Assembly (NCBI GenBank): GCA_945911685.1
Contig: CAMEAW010000007.1
Location: 1-55,982, forward strand
DNA from: Bordetella parapertussis
GTDB taxonomy: Bacteria; Pseudomonadota; Gammaproteobacteria; Burkholderiales; Burkholderiaceae_B
Reading direction: 5' to 3'
DNA: 55,982 nt
The notes beneath the pieces were generated by a model. That model saw only the letters and a list, made by a program, of their open reading frames with translations, did no database searches and was not told where the DNA came from. The translations under genes and the position numbers were made by a program. Position 1 is the first letter of the stretch. Every line of letters begins with the position of its first letter. Positions 43,510 to 52,413 of this stretch are shown one piece after another.

Positions 43510-45684
43510 ATGACAAGCAAAAGCAAAATCGTGTTCGAGCAGGTGGTGAATTTGCTTGGGCCTAATAGCTGGACTTACCGGCCCGTGCTCGAGGGGTGGG
43601 CAGACTTCACTGCAATAGAAACCTGCTCTCCGAAACAAAAGACCGAGGCAATCGCCAAACTGCTCGGCTGGGTGCCTGCTTTGGCGCAGTCACACTTAAA
43701 CGCCGACGCCTCGAGCGGCACACAGACGACCTTGGCAGCTGGTCGCTGGTCGCCCCAGATTCTCGAGCATCTGACGCTCACATTGCAGTCGCTGGCAGAT
43801 ATGCCTGGTGGCTTTGGCGATACGCACCAAACCTCTCAAGCCCATTTATATAAAGTCGTCGTACGCGCCTGGCACCCAAGCGTGACCACCTACGCGCTGC
43901 ACGGTGCGCGCGAACTGATTGAAGCGGCTTTTAACGCGACGCAAGTCGACCTCAAGGGCATGATCGAGCGCCTGCAAGCGCTGCGCCACAAACATTGCCT
44001 GGGCCCCAGTACCGCTTGTATCGTAGACGCCGCCGATGACCGGGATATCCCCGCCATCAGACTCAATACCGGCAACCTGCTGCAGCTCGGCTATGGCATC
44101 AATCAGCGGCGCATCTGGACTGCCGAGACGGACTGCACCGGGGCCATCGCCGAAACTATTTCGCGCGACAAAGACCTCACCAAAAGTTTATTGCAGGCCT
44201 GCGGCGTACCTGTGCCAGTGGGTCAGGCCGTCGAATCCGCGTCTGAGGCTTGGGAGGCCGCGCAAGATCTCGGTGTTCCGGTCGTCGTCAAGCCAAGTGA
44301 TGGCAACCATGGGCGCGGGGTCTTTACCAATCTCAGTACACAACTAGAAATCGAACAAGCCTACGGCGTTGCTGTGCAAGAGGGCTCTGGCGTTTTGGTT
44401 GAGCGATTTATATTAGGACAAGAGCATCGCTTACTGATAGTGGGCGGCAAGCTGATTGCTGCGGCTAAAGGTGAATATGCACAGGTCATAGGTGATGGTG
44501 TCAGTTCGATCCATGCACTGATTGATACGCAGCTCAACGCCGACCCGCGTCGCGGCCACGCAGAAGATCAACCGTTGAATTATGTACGACTCGACTCTGC
44601 GGCCCAACTAGAAATAGCCCGCCAAGGCTACACACCGCAAACAATTTTGCCGAGCGGTCAACAGGCCGTGATTCAGCGCAATGGCAACGTAGCGATTGAC
44701 TGCACCGAGCTGGTGCACCCCGAAGTTGCGGCGCTCGCCTGCACGGCGGCCCGTGTCGTGGGACTAGATATCGCCGGAATCGATCTGGTCGCACTCGACA
44801 TTTCAAAACCTTTGCAACAACAAGGCGGTGCAATTGTTGAAGTCAATGCAGGCCCGGGTTTACTGATGCACTTAAAGCCCGCAGCAGGCCAGCCGCGCCA
44901 AGTTGGGCGTGACATCGTTGCACATAGTTTTGCCTTGGGCGACATGGCGCGAGTTCCGGTCATTGGAATTACCGGCTCCCAAGGCAAAACCATGACTGGC
45001 AAGCTGTTGTTTCGTCTGTTGACGCTACACGGTTGGCGCTGCGGGCTAGCGAGCAGTGCCGGGCTATTGGTAGACAAGCGGCTCTTGCATAGCGGTGACT
45101 GTGCCAATTTTGAAAATGCACGGCGGGTTCTCATGAACCGTGAAGTTCAAACCGCAATTATTGAAAATGGTGCACACCAGTTACTGAGCGAAGGCTTGGC
45201 CTACGAGCGCTGCGAGGTGGGCATCATCACCCAGATTGACTGGGCCGAAGACTTAAGCGCCTACAAAGTGGATAGTCACGCCGAACGCGTAAAGGTCTAT
45301 CGCACGCAAATGGATGTCATCCTGCCCAAAGGCATGGCCGTGCTCAATGCGGATGACCCGCACATCGTTGAGCTGGCGCGCCATTGCGATGGACAAATTA
45401 CCTGGCTTGGCATAACGAGCAACACCCCACTGAGCCAAGCACACCTGGCACAAGGCAGGCGAGTCGTGTCGCTGATTGAGGGCAAACTCGCCTTGCTTGA
45501 AGGCACAAGGCGGCACATACTTTGCCCACTCGAGGCGCTTGGCATCACCGAACTCGCAACCGACACAGCCCAAGCCTATAACGTGATGGCTGCCGCCGCC
45601 GCCGCCTGGGCACTTGGCCTGACACCCGATTTAATTCAAGCTGGCTTACTCAGTTTTGATCCAAATACCGCAGTGCCTCAATAA
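43510..45684 (+). CDS. cphA': Cyanophycin synthetase-like CphA' (short form)
   Basis: 724 residues. Resembles CphA along its length: N-terminal domain, ATP-grasp domain ('DKDLTKSLLQACGVPVPVGQ', 'PVVVKPSDGNHGRGVFTNL', 'IVEVNAGPGLLMHLKP') and a Mur-ligase-like domain with P loop 'GITGSQGKTMTG'. It ends just after 'AAAAAWALGLTPDLIQAGLL', where CphA continues for ~150 residues ('PGRFNVFDYRGGTIIADYGH...'), so the terminal Mur-ligase subdomain is missing. Paired short and full cphA genes are known in betaproteobacteria such as Ralstonia. Start ATG 43510 opens at 'KIVFEQVVNLLGPNSW'. It precedes cphA by 15 bp and is probably co-expressed. Confidence 0.85.
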   Translation: MTSKSKIVFEQVVNLLGPNSWTYRPVLEGWADFTAIETCSPKQKTEAIAKLLGWVPALAQSHLNADASSGTQTTLAAGRWSPQILEHLTLTLQSLADMPGGFGDTHQTSQAHLYKVVVRAWHPSVTTYALHGARELIEAAFNATQVDLKGMIERLQALRHKHCLGPSTACIVDAADDRDIPAIRLNTGNLLQLGYGINQRRIWTAETDCTGAIAETISRDKDLTKSLLQACGVPVPVGQAVESASEAWEAAQDLGVPVVVKPSDGNHGRGVFTNLSTQLEIEQAYGVAVQEGSGVLVERFILGQEHRLLIVGGKLIAAAKGEYAQVIGDGVSSIHALIDTQLNADPRRGHAEDQPLNYVRLDSAAQLEIARQGYTPQTILPSGQQAVIQRNGNVAIDCTELVHPEVAALACTAARVVGLDIAGIDLVALDISKPLQQQGGAIVEVNAGPGLLMHLKPAAGQPRQVGRDIVAHSFALGDMARVPVIGITGSQGKTMTGKLLFRLLTLHGWRCGLASSAGLLVDKRLLHSGDCANFENARRVLMNREVQTAIIENGAHQLLSEGLAYERCEVGIITQIDWAEDLSAYKVDSHAERVKVYRTQMDVILPKGMAVLNADDPHIVELARHCDGQITWLGITSNTPLSQAHLAQGRRVVSLIEGKLALLEGTRRHILCPLEALGITELATDTAQAYNVMAAAAAAWALGLTPDLIQAGLLSFDPNTAVPQ

Positions 45685-45699
45685 TCACAGGAAATTGTC

Positions 45700-48273
45700 A
45701 TGGAAGTCTCTCGCATTCGTGCCCTCCGCGGCCCAAACTTATGGACGCGCTTAACCGCCATCGAAGCGGTCGTGACGTGCACCGCTCGCGAAGCAGATTT
45801 AGATCTGATACCAGAATTTTTGACCCAACTGCGCGCGCGCTTTCCGGACGTCAAACCTTTGCGCCCCTTCGGCCACAAAGACCCAATCACGATGGCGCAT
45901 GCACTCGAAGCGGTGAGCTTAGGCTTACAGGCCGCCACAGGTTGCCCCGTTGCGTTTGGGCAAACGATGTCTACACCCGAACCCGGGGTCTTTCAAATTG
46001 TCTTTCAATACACCGAAGAACCGGTGGGCAGGTTGGCGCTTGAGCTCGCTGAAGAGCTATGCATCGCAGCGCTTAACAATCAACCCTTTGACATCGCACA
46101 AGCGCTGTCACGGTTGCGCGAACTCGACGAAGATGTCCGACTCGGACCCAGCACAGGCTCAATCGTGAACGCTGCCACAGCGCGCGGGATTCCGTATCGC
46201 CGACTCACCGAGGGCAGTCTGGTGCAGTTTGGCTGGGGCAGCAAACAACAGCGCATTCAAGCCGCAGAAACCGGCAATACCAGCGCCATCGCTGAAGCGA
46301 TCGCACAAGACAAAGACCTTACGAAAATGCTGCTCGAGGCGGCAGGTGTGCCTGTACCACGAGGCTTTGTCGTTGAAGATGAAAATCAAGGCTGGGAGAT
46401 CGCCAATAAAATTGGTTTGCCAGTGGTCGTTAAACCGCGCGACGGCAATCAGGGCAAAGGGGTTGCTGTCAACATCGAAACACGCGCGCAATTGAGCGCG
46501 GCCTTCAAAGTCGCCTCAGAAATCAGCCGCGATGTCATTGTCGAGCAATACATCCCCGGCCACGATTTTCGGATGCTGGTCATCGGCAATCAACTGATCG
46601 CCGCAGCACGACGCGATCCACCTACCGTCATTGGTGATGGCCAACACACAGTGGCGCAACTCGTTGATCAGGTCAACGCAGATCCTTTGCGCGGCGACGG
46701 CCACGCCACGGCGTTAACAAAAATTCGTTTTGATGAAATTGCCTTGGCCACACTTGCCACGCAAGGCCTGAACGCTCAAGCGATCCCCGAAAAAGGCAAG
46801 CGTGTCTTGCTACGAAATAATGCCAACTTAAGCACGGGCGGAAGCGCAACCGATGTCACCGACGAAGTGCATCCCGAACTCGCAACGCGCATGGTCACGG
46901 CAGCACAAATGGTCGGCTTAGATATCGCAGGCGTAGACCTTGTCGCCGAAACCATTTTGAAACCGATGGAAGAACAGCGCGCTGGCATTGTAGAAATCAA
47001 CGCAGCACCGGGCTTGCGCATGCACTTGAGCCCCTCATTTGGCAAACCTCGACCCGTCGGCGAAGCGATTATTTCAAGTATGTTTGCCGCAGGCGACAAC
47101 GCGCGGATACCGGTTGTCGCGGTCTCTGGCACCAATGGCAAAACCACGACCGTGCGTCTGACCGCACACTTGCTGGGCACGAGTGGAAAACGGGTGGGCA
47201 TGACCAACTCGGATGGCGTGTATATCGAACAGCGCTGCATCGACACCGGCGACTGTAGTGGGCCGCGCAGCGCGCGCAACGTGCTGCTACACCCCGATGT
47301 AGATGCTGCGGTGTTTGAAACAGCACGAGGCGGCATTTTGCGCGAAGGCCTGGCGTTTGACCGCTGCGATGTCGCGATCGTCACCAACATCGGTGTAGGC
47401 GACCACCTGGGCATGAACTTCATCACTACTGCCGACTCGCTTGCTCTAGTCAAACGAGTCATTGTGCAAAACGTGGCGCCGCACGGTACCGCAGTGCTCA
47501 ACGCCGCCGATCCAATGGTTGCAAAAATGGCAGAGGCCTGCCCCGGAACAATCATCTTCTTTAGTCTTGATCGTCACCACCCAGTTTTGAACACGCATCG
47601 CGCGCAAGGTAAACGGGTGGTGTTCTGTGAAAACGGCCAACTCGTTTGCAGCGAAGCTGGGCAAGACCATCCAATTGCCCTAAGTGCCATCCCCCTGACA
47701 CGTAACGGCACAATCAGCTTTCAGATCGAAAATGCCATGGCCTCTGTCGCTGCAGCCTGGGCCTTAGGACTGAATTGGAAAACAATCGAAGCTGGCTTGG
47801 CCACCTTCGTCAACGACGCCCAAACCGCCCCCGGACGCTTTAACGTCTTTGACTATCGTGGCGGCACGATCATCGCTGACTACGGCCATAACCCAGATGC
47901 CGTGCAGGCGCTTGTGCAAGCGATTGAAAGTATGCCTGCTACCAAACGTACGGTCGTCATTAGTGGCGCTGGCGATCGGCGTGACGAAGATATCTCACGC
48001 CAAACCGAGATTTTGGGCGAGATTTTTGACGCAGCGATTTTGTATCAAGATCAGTGTCAGCGCGGCCGTGAAGATGGCGAGGTCTTGGCGTTACTGCAAC
48101 TTGGTCTGAAAAACGTTTCGCGCACCAAAGAGATTCAAGAGATTCGCGGTGAGTTTCTTGCCATTGACACCGCCTTGGCCAAGCTTAAACCAGGTCAGCT
48201 TTGCTTGATCTTGATTGATCAAGTGCAAGAGGCGCTCGATCACATTGCTAAAAGAATCGCTGAAGATAAGTAA
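45700..48273 (+). CDS. cphA: Cyanophycin synthetase CphA
   Basis: 857 residues, the usual length. CphA makes multi-L-arginyl-poly-L-aspartate in the cytoplasm using ATP. Order: N-terminal domain (~1-160), ATP-grasp ('DKDLTKMLLEAAGVPVPRGF', 'PVVVKPRDGNQGKGVAVNI', 'IVEINAAPGLRMHLSP') that adds aspartate, and Mur-ligase-like part with P loop 'AVSGTNGKTTTVRL', 'FETARGGILREGLAF', 'PGRFNVFDYRGGTIIADYGH' that adds arginine. An AGGAAA site precedes the ATG by seven bases. It lies 15 bp after cphA'. No cyanophycinase is present in the window. Confidence 0.95.
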   Translation: MEVSRIRALRGPNLWTRLTAIEAVVTCTAREADLDLIPEFLTQLRARFPDVKPLRPFGHKDPITMAHALEAVSLGLQAATGCPVAFGQTMSTPEPGVFQIVFQYTEEPVGRLALELAEELCIAALNNQPFDIAQALSRLRELDEDVRLGPSTGSIVNAATARGIPYRRLTEGSLVQFGWGSKQQRIQAAETGNTSAIAEAIAQDKDLTKMLLEAAGVPVPRGFVVEDENQGWEIANKIGLPVVVKPRDGNQGKGVAVNIETRAQLSAAFKVASEISRDVIVEQYIPGHDFRMLVIGNQLIAAARRDPPTVIGDGQHTVAQLVDQVNADPLRGDGHATALTKIRFDEIALATLATQGLNAQAIPEKGKRVLLRNNANLSTGGSATDVTDEVHPELATRMVTAAQMVGLDIAGVDLVAETILKPMEEQRAGIVEINAAPGLRMHLSPSFGKPRPVGEAIISSMFAAGDNARIPVVAVSGTNGKTTTVRLTAHLLGTSGKRVGMTNSDGVYIEQRCIDTGDCSGPRSARNVLLHPDVDAAVFETARGGILREGLAFDRCDVAIVTNIGVGDHLGMNFITTADSLALVKRVIVQNVAPHGTAVLNAADPMVAKMAEACPGTIIFFSLDRHHPVLNTHRAQGKRVVFCENGQLVCSEAGQDHPIALSAIPLTRNGTISFQIENAMASVAAAWALGLNWKTIEAGLATFVNDAQTAPGRFNVFDYRGGTIIADYGHNPDAVQALVQAIESMPATKRTVVISGAGDRRDEDISRQTEILGEIFDAAILYQDQCQRGREDGEVLALLQLGLKNVSRTKEIQEIRGEFLAIDTALAKLKPGQLCLILIDQVQEALDHIAKRIAEDK

Positions 48274-48338
48274 AGACAAGATCTGAAGGCCTCTTTTGAG
48301 ACATCGAGTACGACTCGGTACAACAGCGAGCATCGTCT

Positions 48339-48381
48339 AAATTAAAAAGCCACGTAACCTTCGTATAGAGGATTACGTGGC
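48339..48381 (-). terminator. Intrinsic terminator of the pha operon
   Basis: GCCACGTAA (48349-48357) pairs with TTACGTGGC (48373-48381), and CC/GG can extend the stem past one bulge. On the minus strand the stem is followed by TTTTTAATTT (48339-48348). It lies ~25 bp after the phaR stop, the right place for a rho-independent stop of phaCBR; it also faces the end of cphA on the other strand. Confidence 0.8.
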
Positions 48382-48405
48382 AAGTATGTACTTAAACTTT
48401 AAGAC

Positions 48406-48975
48406 TTAAGATTTCGCTTTTTCGCTAGTACCACCTGCAGCAAACGGAAACGCCGGAAACATTGCACGGGCTTGCTCTTGCAACTTGTCTTGCATCTGCC
48501 CGAACAAATCTTTGCTTTGCTCAACATACGAGTTCATCATGTTTTGCATGCCGGGGGTTTGCCCACTCATAAATTGTGTCCAAGCCTCGGGCGACAATTG
48601 GGTATTGCCAAACAAACCTTTTGATTGATCAGCCAGACGATCTTGTACCTCCATAAACGTCTGGATGTTCTTTTCAAGGTAAGTTCCCATCATTCCTTGC
48701 ATCGAATGACCATAAAACCGAATCACTTGCGCCAGCATCACCGACGAAAACATCGGCATACCACCGCTTTCTTCTTCGAGGATGATTTGCAGCAAAATAC
48801 TGCGCGTAAGATCTTCGGCAGACTTGGCGTCTACCACCTTAAAAAGTTCATTTTTAAGAACTAACTGTTTTACATCTGCCAACGTGATGTAAGTGCTAGT
48901 TTGCGTATCGTAAAGACGACGATTGGGATATTTTTTTATCAGACGTACGGATGCGTCTGTTGCCGCTTCGGTCAT
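48406..48975 (-). CDS. phaR: PhaR, polyhydroxyalkanoate synthesis repressor
   Basis: 189 residues. PhaR binds DNA and PHB granules and represses phasin and PHA genes. The N-terminal PHB/PHA accumulation regulator DNA-binding domain is clear: 'RLIKKYPNRRLYDTQTSTYI', 'ADVKQLV'; then a PHB-accumulation regulatory domain 'ILLQIILEEE' and 'MLAQVIRFYGHSMQGMMGTY', and a Gln/Met-rich tail. The start at 48975 has a GGAGGC site. It is 67 bp after phaB, last in the operon, with a terminator behind it. Confidence 0.94.
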   Translation of the reverse strand: MTEAATDASVRLIKKYPNRRLYDTQTSTYITLADVKQLVLKNELFKVVDAKSAEDLTRSILLQIILEEESGGMPMFSSVMLAQVIRFYGHSMQGMMGTYLEKNIQTFMEVQDRLADQSKGLFGNTQLSPEAWTQFMSGQTPGMQNMMNSYVEQSKDLFGQMQDKLQEQARAMFPAFPFAAGGTSEKAKS

Positions 48976-49042
48976 GCATGCCTCCAAAATTACTGTGTAA
49001 TAACCATTTACGGGCTGTCGACAGCGCCAACAGCCCCTCACC

Positions 49043-49780
49043 TCAACCCATGTGTAAACCACCGTTCAACGAAAAGTCAGCGCCGGTTGAAAACCCTGAT
49101 TCTTCAGACGCAATCCAGGCCACGATCGAGGCGATTTCTTCAGGGCGTCCAAGACGCTTAACCGGGATAGTTGCGACGATCTTTTCAAGAACGTCGGGGC
49201 GAATAGCGCGAACCATATCGGTGCCAATATAGCCAGGCGACACCGTATTGACCGTCACCCCTTTGCTCGCCACCTCTTGTGCCAGCGACATCGAAAAACC
49301 GTGGATCGCCGCTTTTGCCGTAGCGTAGTTTGATTGCCCAAACTGACCTTTCTGGCCATTCACCGAACTGATGTTGATGATGCGACCAAAACCGCGATCA
49401 ACCATGGCTTCGATCACTTGCTTGGTGACATTAAACAAACTGTTTAAGTTGGTGTCCATCACGGCTCGCCAATCGTCTGAAGACATTTTGCGAAACACGC
49501 CGTCGCGCGTAATCCCGGCATTATTTACCAAAATATCAACTGGGCCGTGATCAGCCACCACCGCTTTAAACGCAGCTTCGCATGAGGTCCAGTCTGAGAC
49601 ATTGCCCACCGAGGCATGAAATTTATAGCCCAGTGCAGCCTGCTCAGACAACCATTGTCCAAAGTCGCGGCTTGGGCCACACCCTGCAACAACGGTCATG
49701 CCTTCTTTTGCCAAACGCTGACAAATTGCAGTCCCGATACCACCCATTCCACCGGTTACATACGCTAGCTTTGCACTCAT
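49043..49780 (-). CDS. phaB: PhaB, acetoacetyl-CoA reductase
   Basis: 245-residue short-chain dehydrogenase reducing acetoacetyl-CoA to (R)-3-hydroxybutyryl-CoA with NADPH. 'AYVTGGMGGIGTAICQRLAK' (cofactor loop), 'DILVNNAGITRDGVFRKM', catalytic Ser in 'RIINISSVNGQKGQFGQSNY' with Tyr and Lys of YATAK, and C-terminal 'SLNGGLHMG', all typical of PhaB. AAGGAG sits six bases before the ATG at 49780, deciding against the ATG two codons earlier. It starts 41 bp after phaC. No phaA thiolase lies in this cluster. Confidence 0.95.
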   Translation of the reverse strand: MSAKLAYVTGGMGGIGTAICQRLAKEGMTVVAGCGPSRDFGQWLSEQAALGYKFHASVGNVSDWTSCEAAFKAVVADHGPVDILVNNAGITRDGVFRKMSSDDWRAVMDTNLNSLFNVTKQVIEAMVDRGFGRIINISSVNGQKGQFGQSNYATAKAAIHGFSMSLAQEVASKGVTVNTVSPGYIGTDMVRAIRPDVLEKIVATIPVKRLGRPEEIASIVAWIASEESGFSTGADFSLNGGLHMG

Positions 49781-49821
49781 CCTCATCTCCTTTTGCCGTC
49801 TTGACACGACATTGACCAACG

Positions 49822-51444
49822 CTAGACTGCTCGAACCTTGACATACGATCCCGGGGCCGCTTCAAGCACGGGATATGTTTGACTACCTAATGTTTTTGAG
49901 GCTTTGACGCGCTTACCGCTGTGCGTGGCCAGCCACTCGCCCCAGTCGCGCCACCAACTGCCGGGGCACTCAGTCGCTTGCGCAAACCATTTTTCGGCGG
50001 CTTGCCCCTTGACGGGCTTGTCACCCACCCAATAGTTGCGCTTGTTTTTTGCGGGAGGGTTAATCACCCCAGCGATATGTCCAGAGGCCCCTAAGACAAA
50101 GCGATTGGGACCAGGAAAAATTGCAGTCGAAGCAAAAGCAGAATGCCAGGGCACGATGTGATCCTCGCGCGAGCCGTAAAGGTAAGTGGGTACTTTGACG
50201 AGACGCAAATCGATTGGTACCCCGCAGCTTGTCAGCGCGTTGGGTTGGCTTAATTTATTTTCAAGGTAAGTGTTGCGAAAATACCAAGTAAAAAATGGAC
50301 CGGGCAAATTGGTGCTGTCACCGTTCCAGAACAATAAATCGAAAGCAACCGGCGATTCCCCTTTTAAATAATTGGCGACGACGTAGTTCCAGACCAGTTC
50401 GTTAGGTCGCAGAAACGAAAACGTTGTGCCGAGCTCGCGTGCCGACATCAACCCACCTTGACCGATTTGTTGCTCGCGCAGGCTGGCGTGCTGCTCATCG
50501 ACAAACACGCCGAGCGGACCCGTTTCTTTGAAGTCGACCATTGACGTCAGCATGGTCAAAGACGTCACCGGACTTTGCCCTTTAGCCGCCGCAACGGCTA
50601 AGCCCGCGGCCAGCATGGTGCCGCCCACGCAAAAGCCCAGAGCATTGATTTTGCTTTGCCCAGAAATCTCTTGCGTCACTTTAAGAGCAGTGAGTATGCC
50701 GTATTGAAGGTAATCATCCCAGGTCGCCTTTTCAATACCATCCGTATCGTCGGCTAGCGGATTACGCCAAGACATCAGATACACCGTAAAACCCTGCGCT
50801 ACAGCATCACGCACAAACGAATTTTCGGGCTGCAGGTCAAGGATATAAAATTTATTAATGCACGGCGGCACCAACAAGATCGGACGCTGATAAACCGTTG
50901 GTGTTGAGGGTGCGTACTGGATGAGTTGAAAAAACTTATTTTGAAAAACAACCGAACCCACAGATGTTGCAACGTTTTCACCCACGACAAACTTGCTTTC
51001 GTCGCTTTGTGAAATACGCCCTTTTTGAATATCACCGATCAAGTTTGAAACGCCCGCAACGAGGGTTTCTCCGCCCGAGTCGATGAGCGCGGCCTGCGCA
51101 TCAGGATTGGTGGCTAAAAAATTAGCGGGTGACATCGCGTCGATCCACTGCATCACTGAAAAATGCAGCCTGTCTTTAAGTTCAGGCGTGGCGTCTGAAA
51201 CATCGACCATCTTTTGCATAGCGTTAGCCGACAAAAGGTAGAGATGAGCCATGAGTAAATGGGGTGGGCTCGAGGCCCAGGCCGGCGCGGCGAACCGACG
51301 GTCTTTAATCGCAGGCAAATGCCCTTGCGTCGCCTCTTGGGATAAGCGTTGCCATGCCTGCATGAAGTCGTGCTGGACCGACGCGAGCGCCTCTTTGGAA
51401 ATCCCGGGCGGTGGCGCCAACCCCTCTGGAAACGGTAAATTCAC
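49822..51444 (-). CDS. phaC: PhaC, class I polyhydroxyalkanoate synthase
   Basis: 540 residues. Polymerises (R)-3-hydroxyacyl-CoA at the granule surface. The alpha/beta-hydrolase fold shows the lipase-like box 'GFCVGGT' with the nucleophilic Cys, Asp in 'SREDHIVPW' and His in 'GASGHIAGVINPP'; 'NKFYILDLQPENSFVRD' and 'SWRNPLADD' are PhaC signatures. Length fits class I enzymes that act alone. The start is GTG at 51444. A TTGACA promoter lies ~50 bp upstream. First gene of phaCBR. Confidence 0.95.
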   Translation of the reverse strand: MNLPFPEGLAPPPGISKEALASVQHDFMQAWQRLSQEATQGHLPAIKDRRFAAPAWASSPPHLLMAHLYLLSANAMQKMVDVSDATPELKDRLHFSVMQWIDAMSPANFLATNPDAQAALIDSGGETLVAGVSNLIGDIQKGRISQSDESKFVVGENVATSVGSVVFQNKFFQLIQYAPSTPTVYQRPILLVPPCINKFYILDLQPENSFVRDAVAQGFTVYLMSWRNPLADDTDGIEKATWDDYLQYGILTALKVTQEISGQSKINALGFCVGGTMLAAGLAVAAAKGQSPVTSLTMLTSMVDFKETGPLGVFVDEQHASLREQQIGQGGLMSARELGTTFSFLRPNELVWNYVVANYLKGESPVAFDLLFWNGDSTNLPGPFFTWYFRNTYLENKLSQPNALTSCGVPIDLRLVKVPTYLYGSREDHIVPWHSAFASTAIFPGPNRFVLGASGHIAGVINPPAKNKRNYWVGDKPVKGQAAEKWFAQATECPGSWWRDWGEWLATHSGKRVKASKTLGSQTYPVLEAAPGSYVKVRAV

Positions 51445-51475
51445 AATCAGACCTATTTATCTTGTTGGCGTTGCC

Positions 51476-51504
51476 ATCGTGCGCTGCCAGATCCGGATTG
51501 TCAA
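51476..51504 (-). promoter_or_regulatory. Probable sigma-70 promoter of phaCBR
   Basis: On the minus strand a perfect TTGACA (51499-51504) is followed after 17 bp by CACGAT (51476-51481, 3 of 6 to TATAAT), about 30 bp before the phaC start. The -35 and spacing are ideal; the -10 is weak. Confidence 0.5.
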
Positions 51505-51541
51505 CCCCCAAAAATACACTTGACCGGGCGTCCAAAATCAG

Positions 51542-52327
51542 TCAAACGCAGCCTAACCACGCAAGCGTTGCCATCCGTCCCGTCTGGCGATCGCGTCGAT
51601 ACGAAAAAAAATGCCGCTGGGGATCATTGACCGTACACAGACCACTATTTTCGATATGTTGCACGCCCATTTGGCCAAGGCGCCAGCACGCCAGCCCGGC
51701 AAGGTCAGCGCGCCATTTACCCGGCTCGAGTGGATCAGGCAAAAAATGGCTTGCTTGCTCAGCCCCCTTACCCTGAAAAGCCACCCTGACCTCCTCACCC
51801 ACCTGAAAGGCTTGGGTGCCGATACCCGGCCCAACCCAGGCCCGCCAACCCGAGGCCATCGGGCGCTTGGCTTGCATCCGCTGCAGGGTCGCCTCTAAGA
51901 CGCCGGCGGCAAGGCCTTTCCAGCCAGCATGGGCGGCCCCAACGACTGTACCCGCCTGATCAGCCAGAACCACCGACAGGCAGTCAGCCGTTAACACTGC
52001 CAACACGCGCCCAGGCGTGGTGCTGACCGAGGCATCGGCGGCAGGAGGCCCCTCGTTTGACGCAAATAGTTGTGGGTCATCTGCGTCAACCACGCGAACA
52101 CCATGCACTTGCTTGAGCCAAGCAGGGTCGCTAGGCAGCACTTGCCGCAGACGCCTGCGATTTTCATGCACGTTGTCAGGATTGTCTTGGGTGCCAAGAC
52201 CCAAATTAAAAGTATCGTAGGGTGCTTCGCCCACCCCGCCCTGGCGGGTGGTACAAAATAGCTGAACGCCCTGCCAAGCTTGCTTGGGCCGAATTAATGT
52301 GAGAGCGGACTGAGTGAGTGGCTGCAT
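51542..52327 (-). CDS. pgeF: PgeF/YfiH, peptidoglycan editing factor (copper oxidase fold)
   Basis: 261-residue member of the YfiH/DUF152 family, long called polyphenol oxidase or laccase; E. coli PgeF corrects misplaced L-Ser in peptidoglycan precursors. Metal-ligand motifs are present: 'LKQVHGVRV', 'VLTADCLSVVL', 'GAAHAGWKGLAAGV', plus 'VGPGIGTQAFQVG' and the C-terminal 'FFSYRRDRQTGRMA'. The ATG at 52327 opens at the conserved part; a GTG at 52339 is possible. It lies between rluD and phaC on the same strand. Confidence 0.9.
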   Translation of the reverse strand: MQPLTQSALTLIRPKQAWQGVQLFCTTRQGGVGEAPYDTFNLGLGTQDNPDNVHENRRRLRQVLPSDPAWLKQVHGVRVVDADDPQLFASNEGPPAADASVSTTPGRVLAVLTADCLSVVLADQAGTVVGAAHAGWKGLAAGVLEATLQRMQAKRPMASGWRAWVGPGIGTQAFQVGEEVRVAFQGKGAEQASHFLPDPLEPGKWRADLAGLACWRLGQMGVQHIENSGLCTVNDPQRHFFSYRRDRQTGRMATLAWLGCV

Positions 52328-52413
52328 GATAGTCACCAAAAAAGTGGCTTACGGTGGTGACTGCACGTTGGGCAGTTCACGAGCGGCTTGGGACAGAGGT
52401 TGTAGCGCGGGCG

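Noticed and set aside
46776..47555. A 259-codon open frame antisense to cphA
   Set aside because: It has no recognisable domain and lies wholly inside a well-supported gene; long antisense frames are expected from its codon usage.
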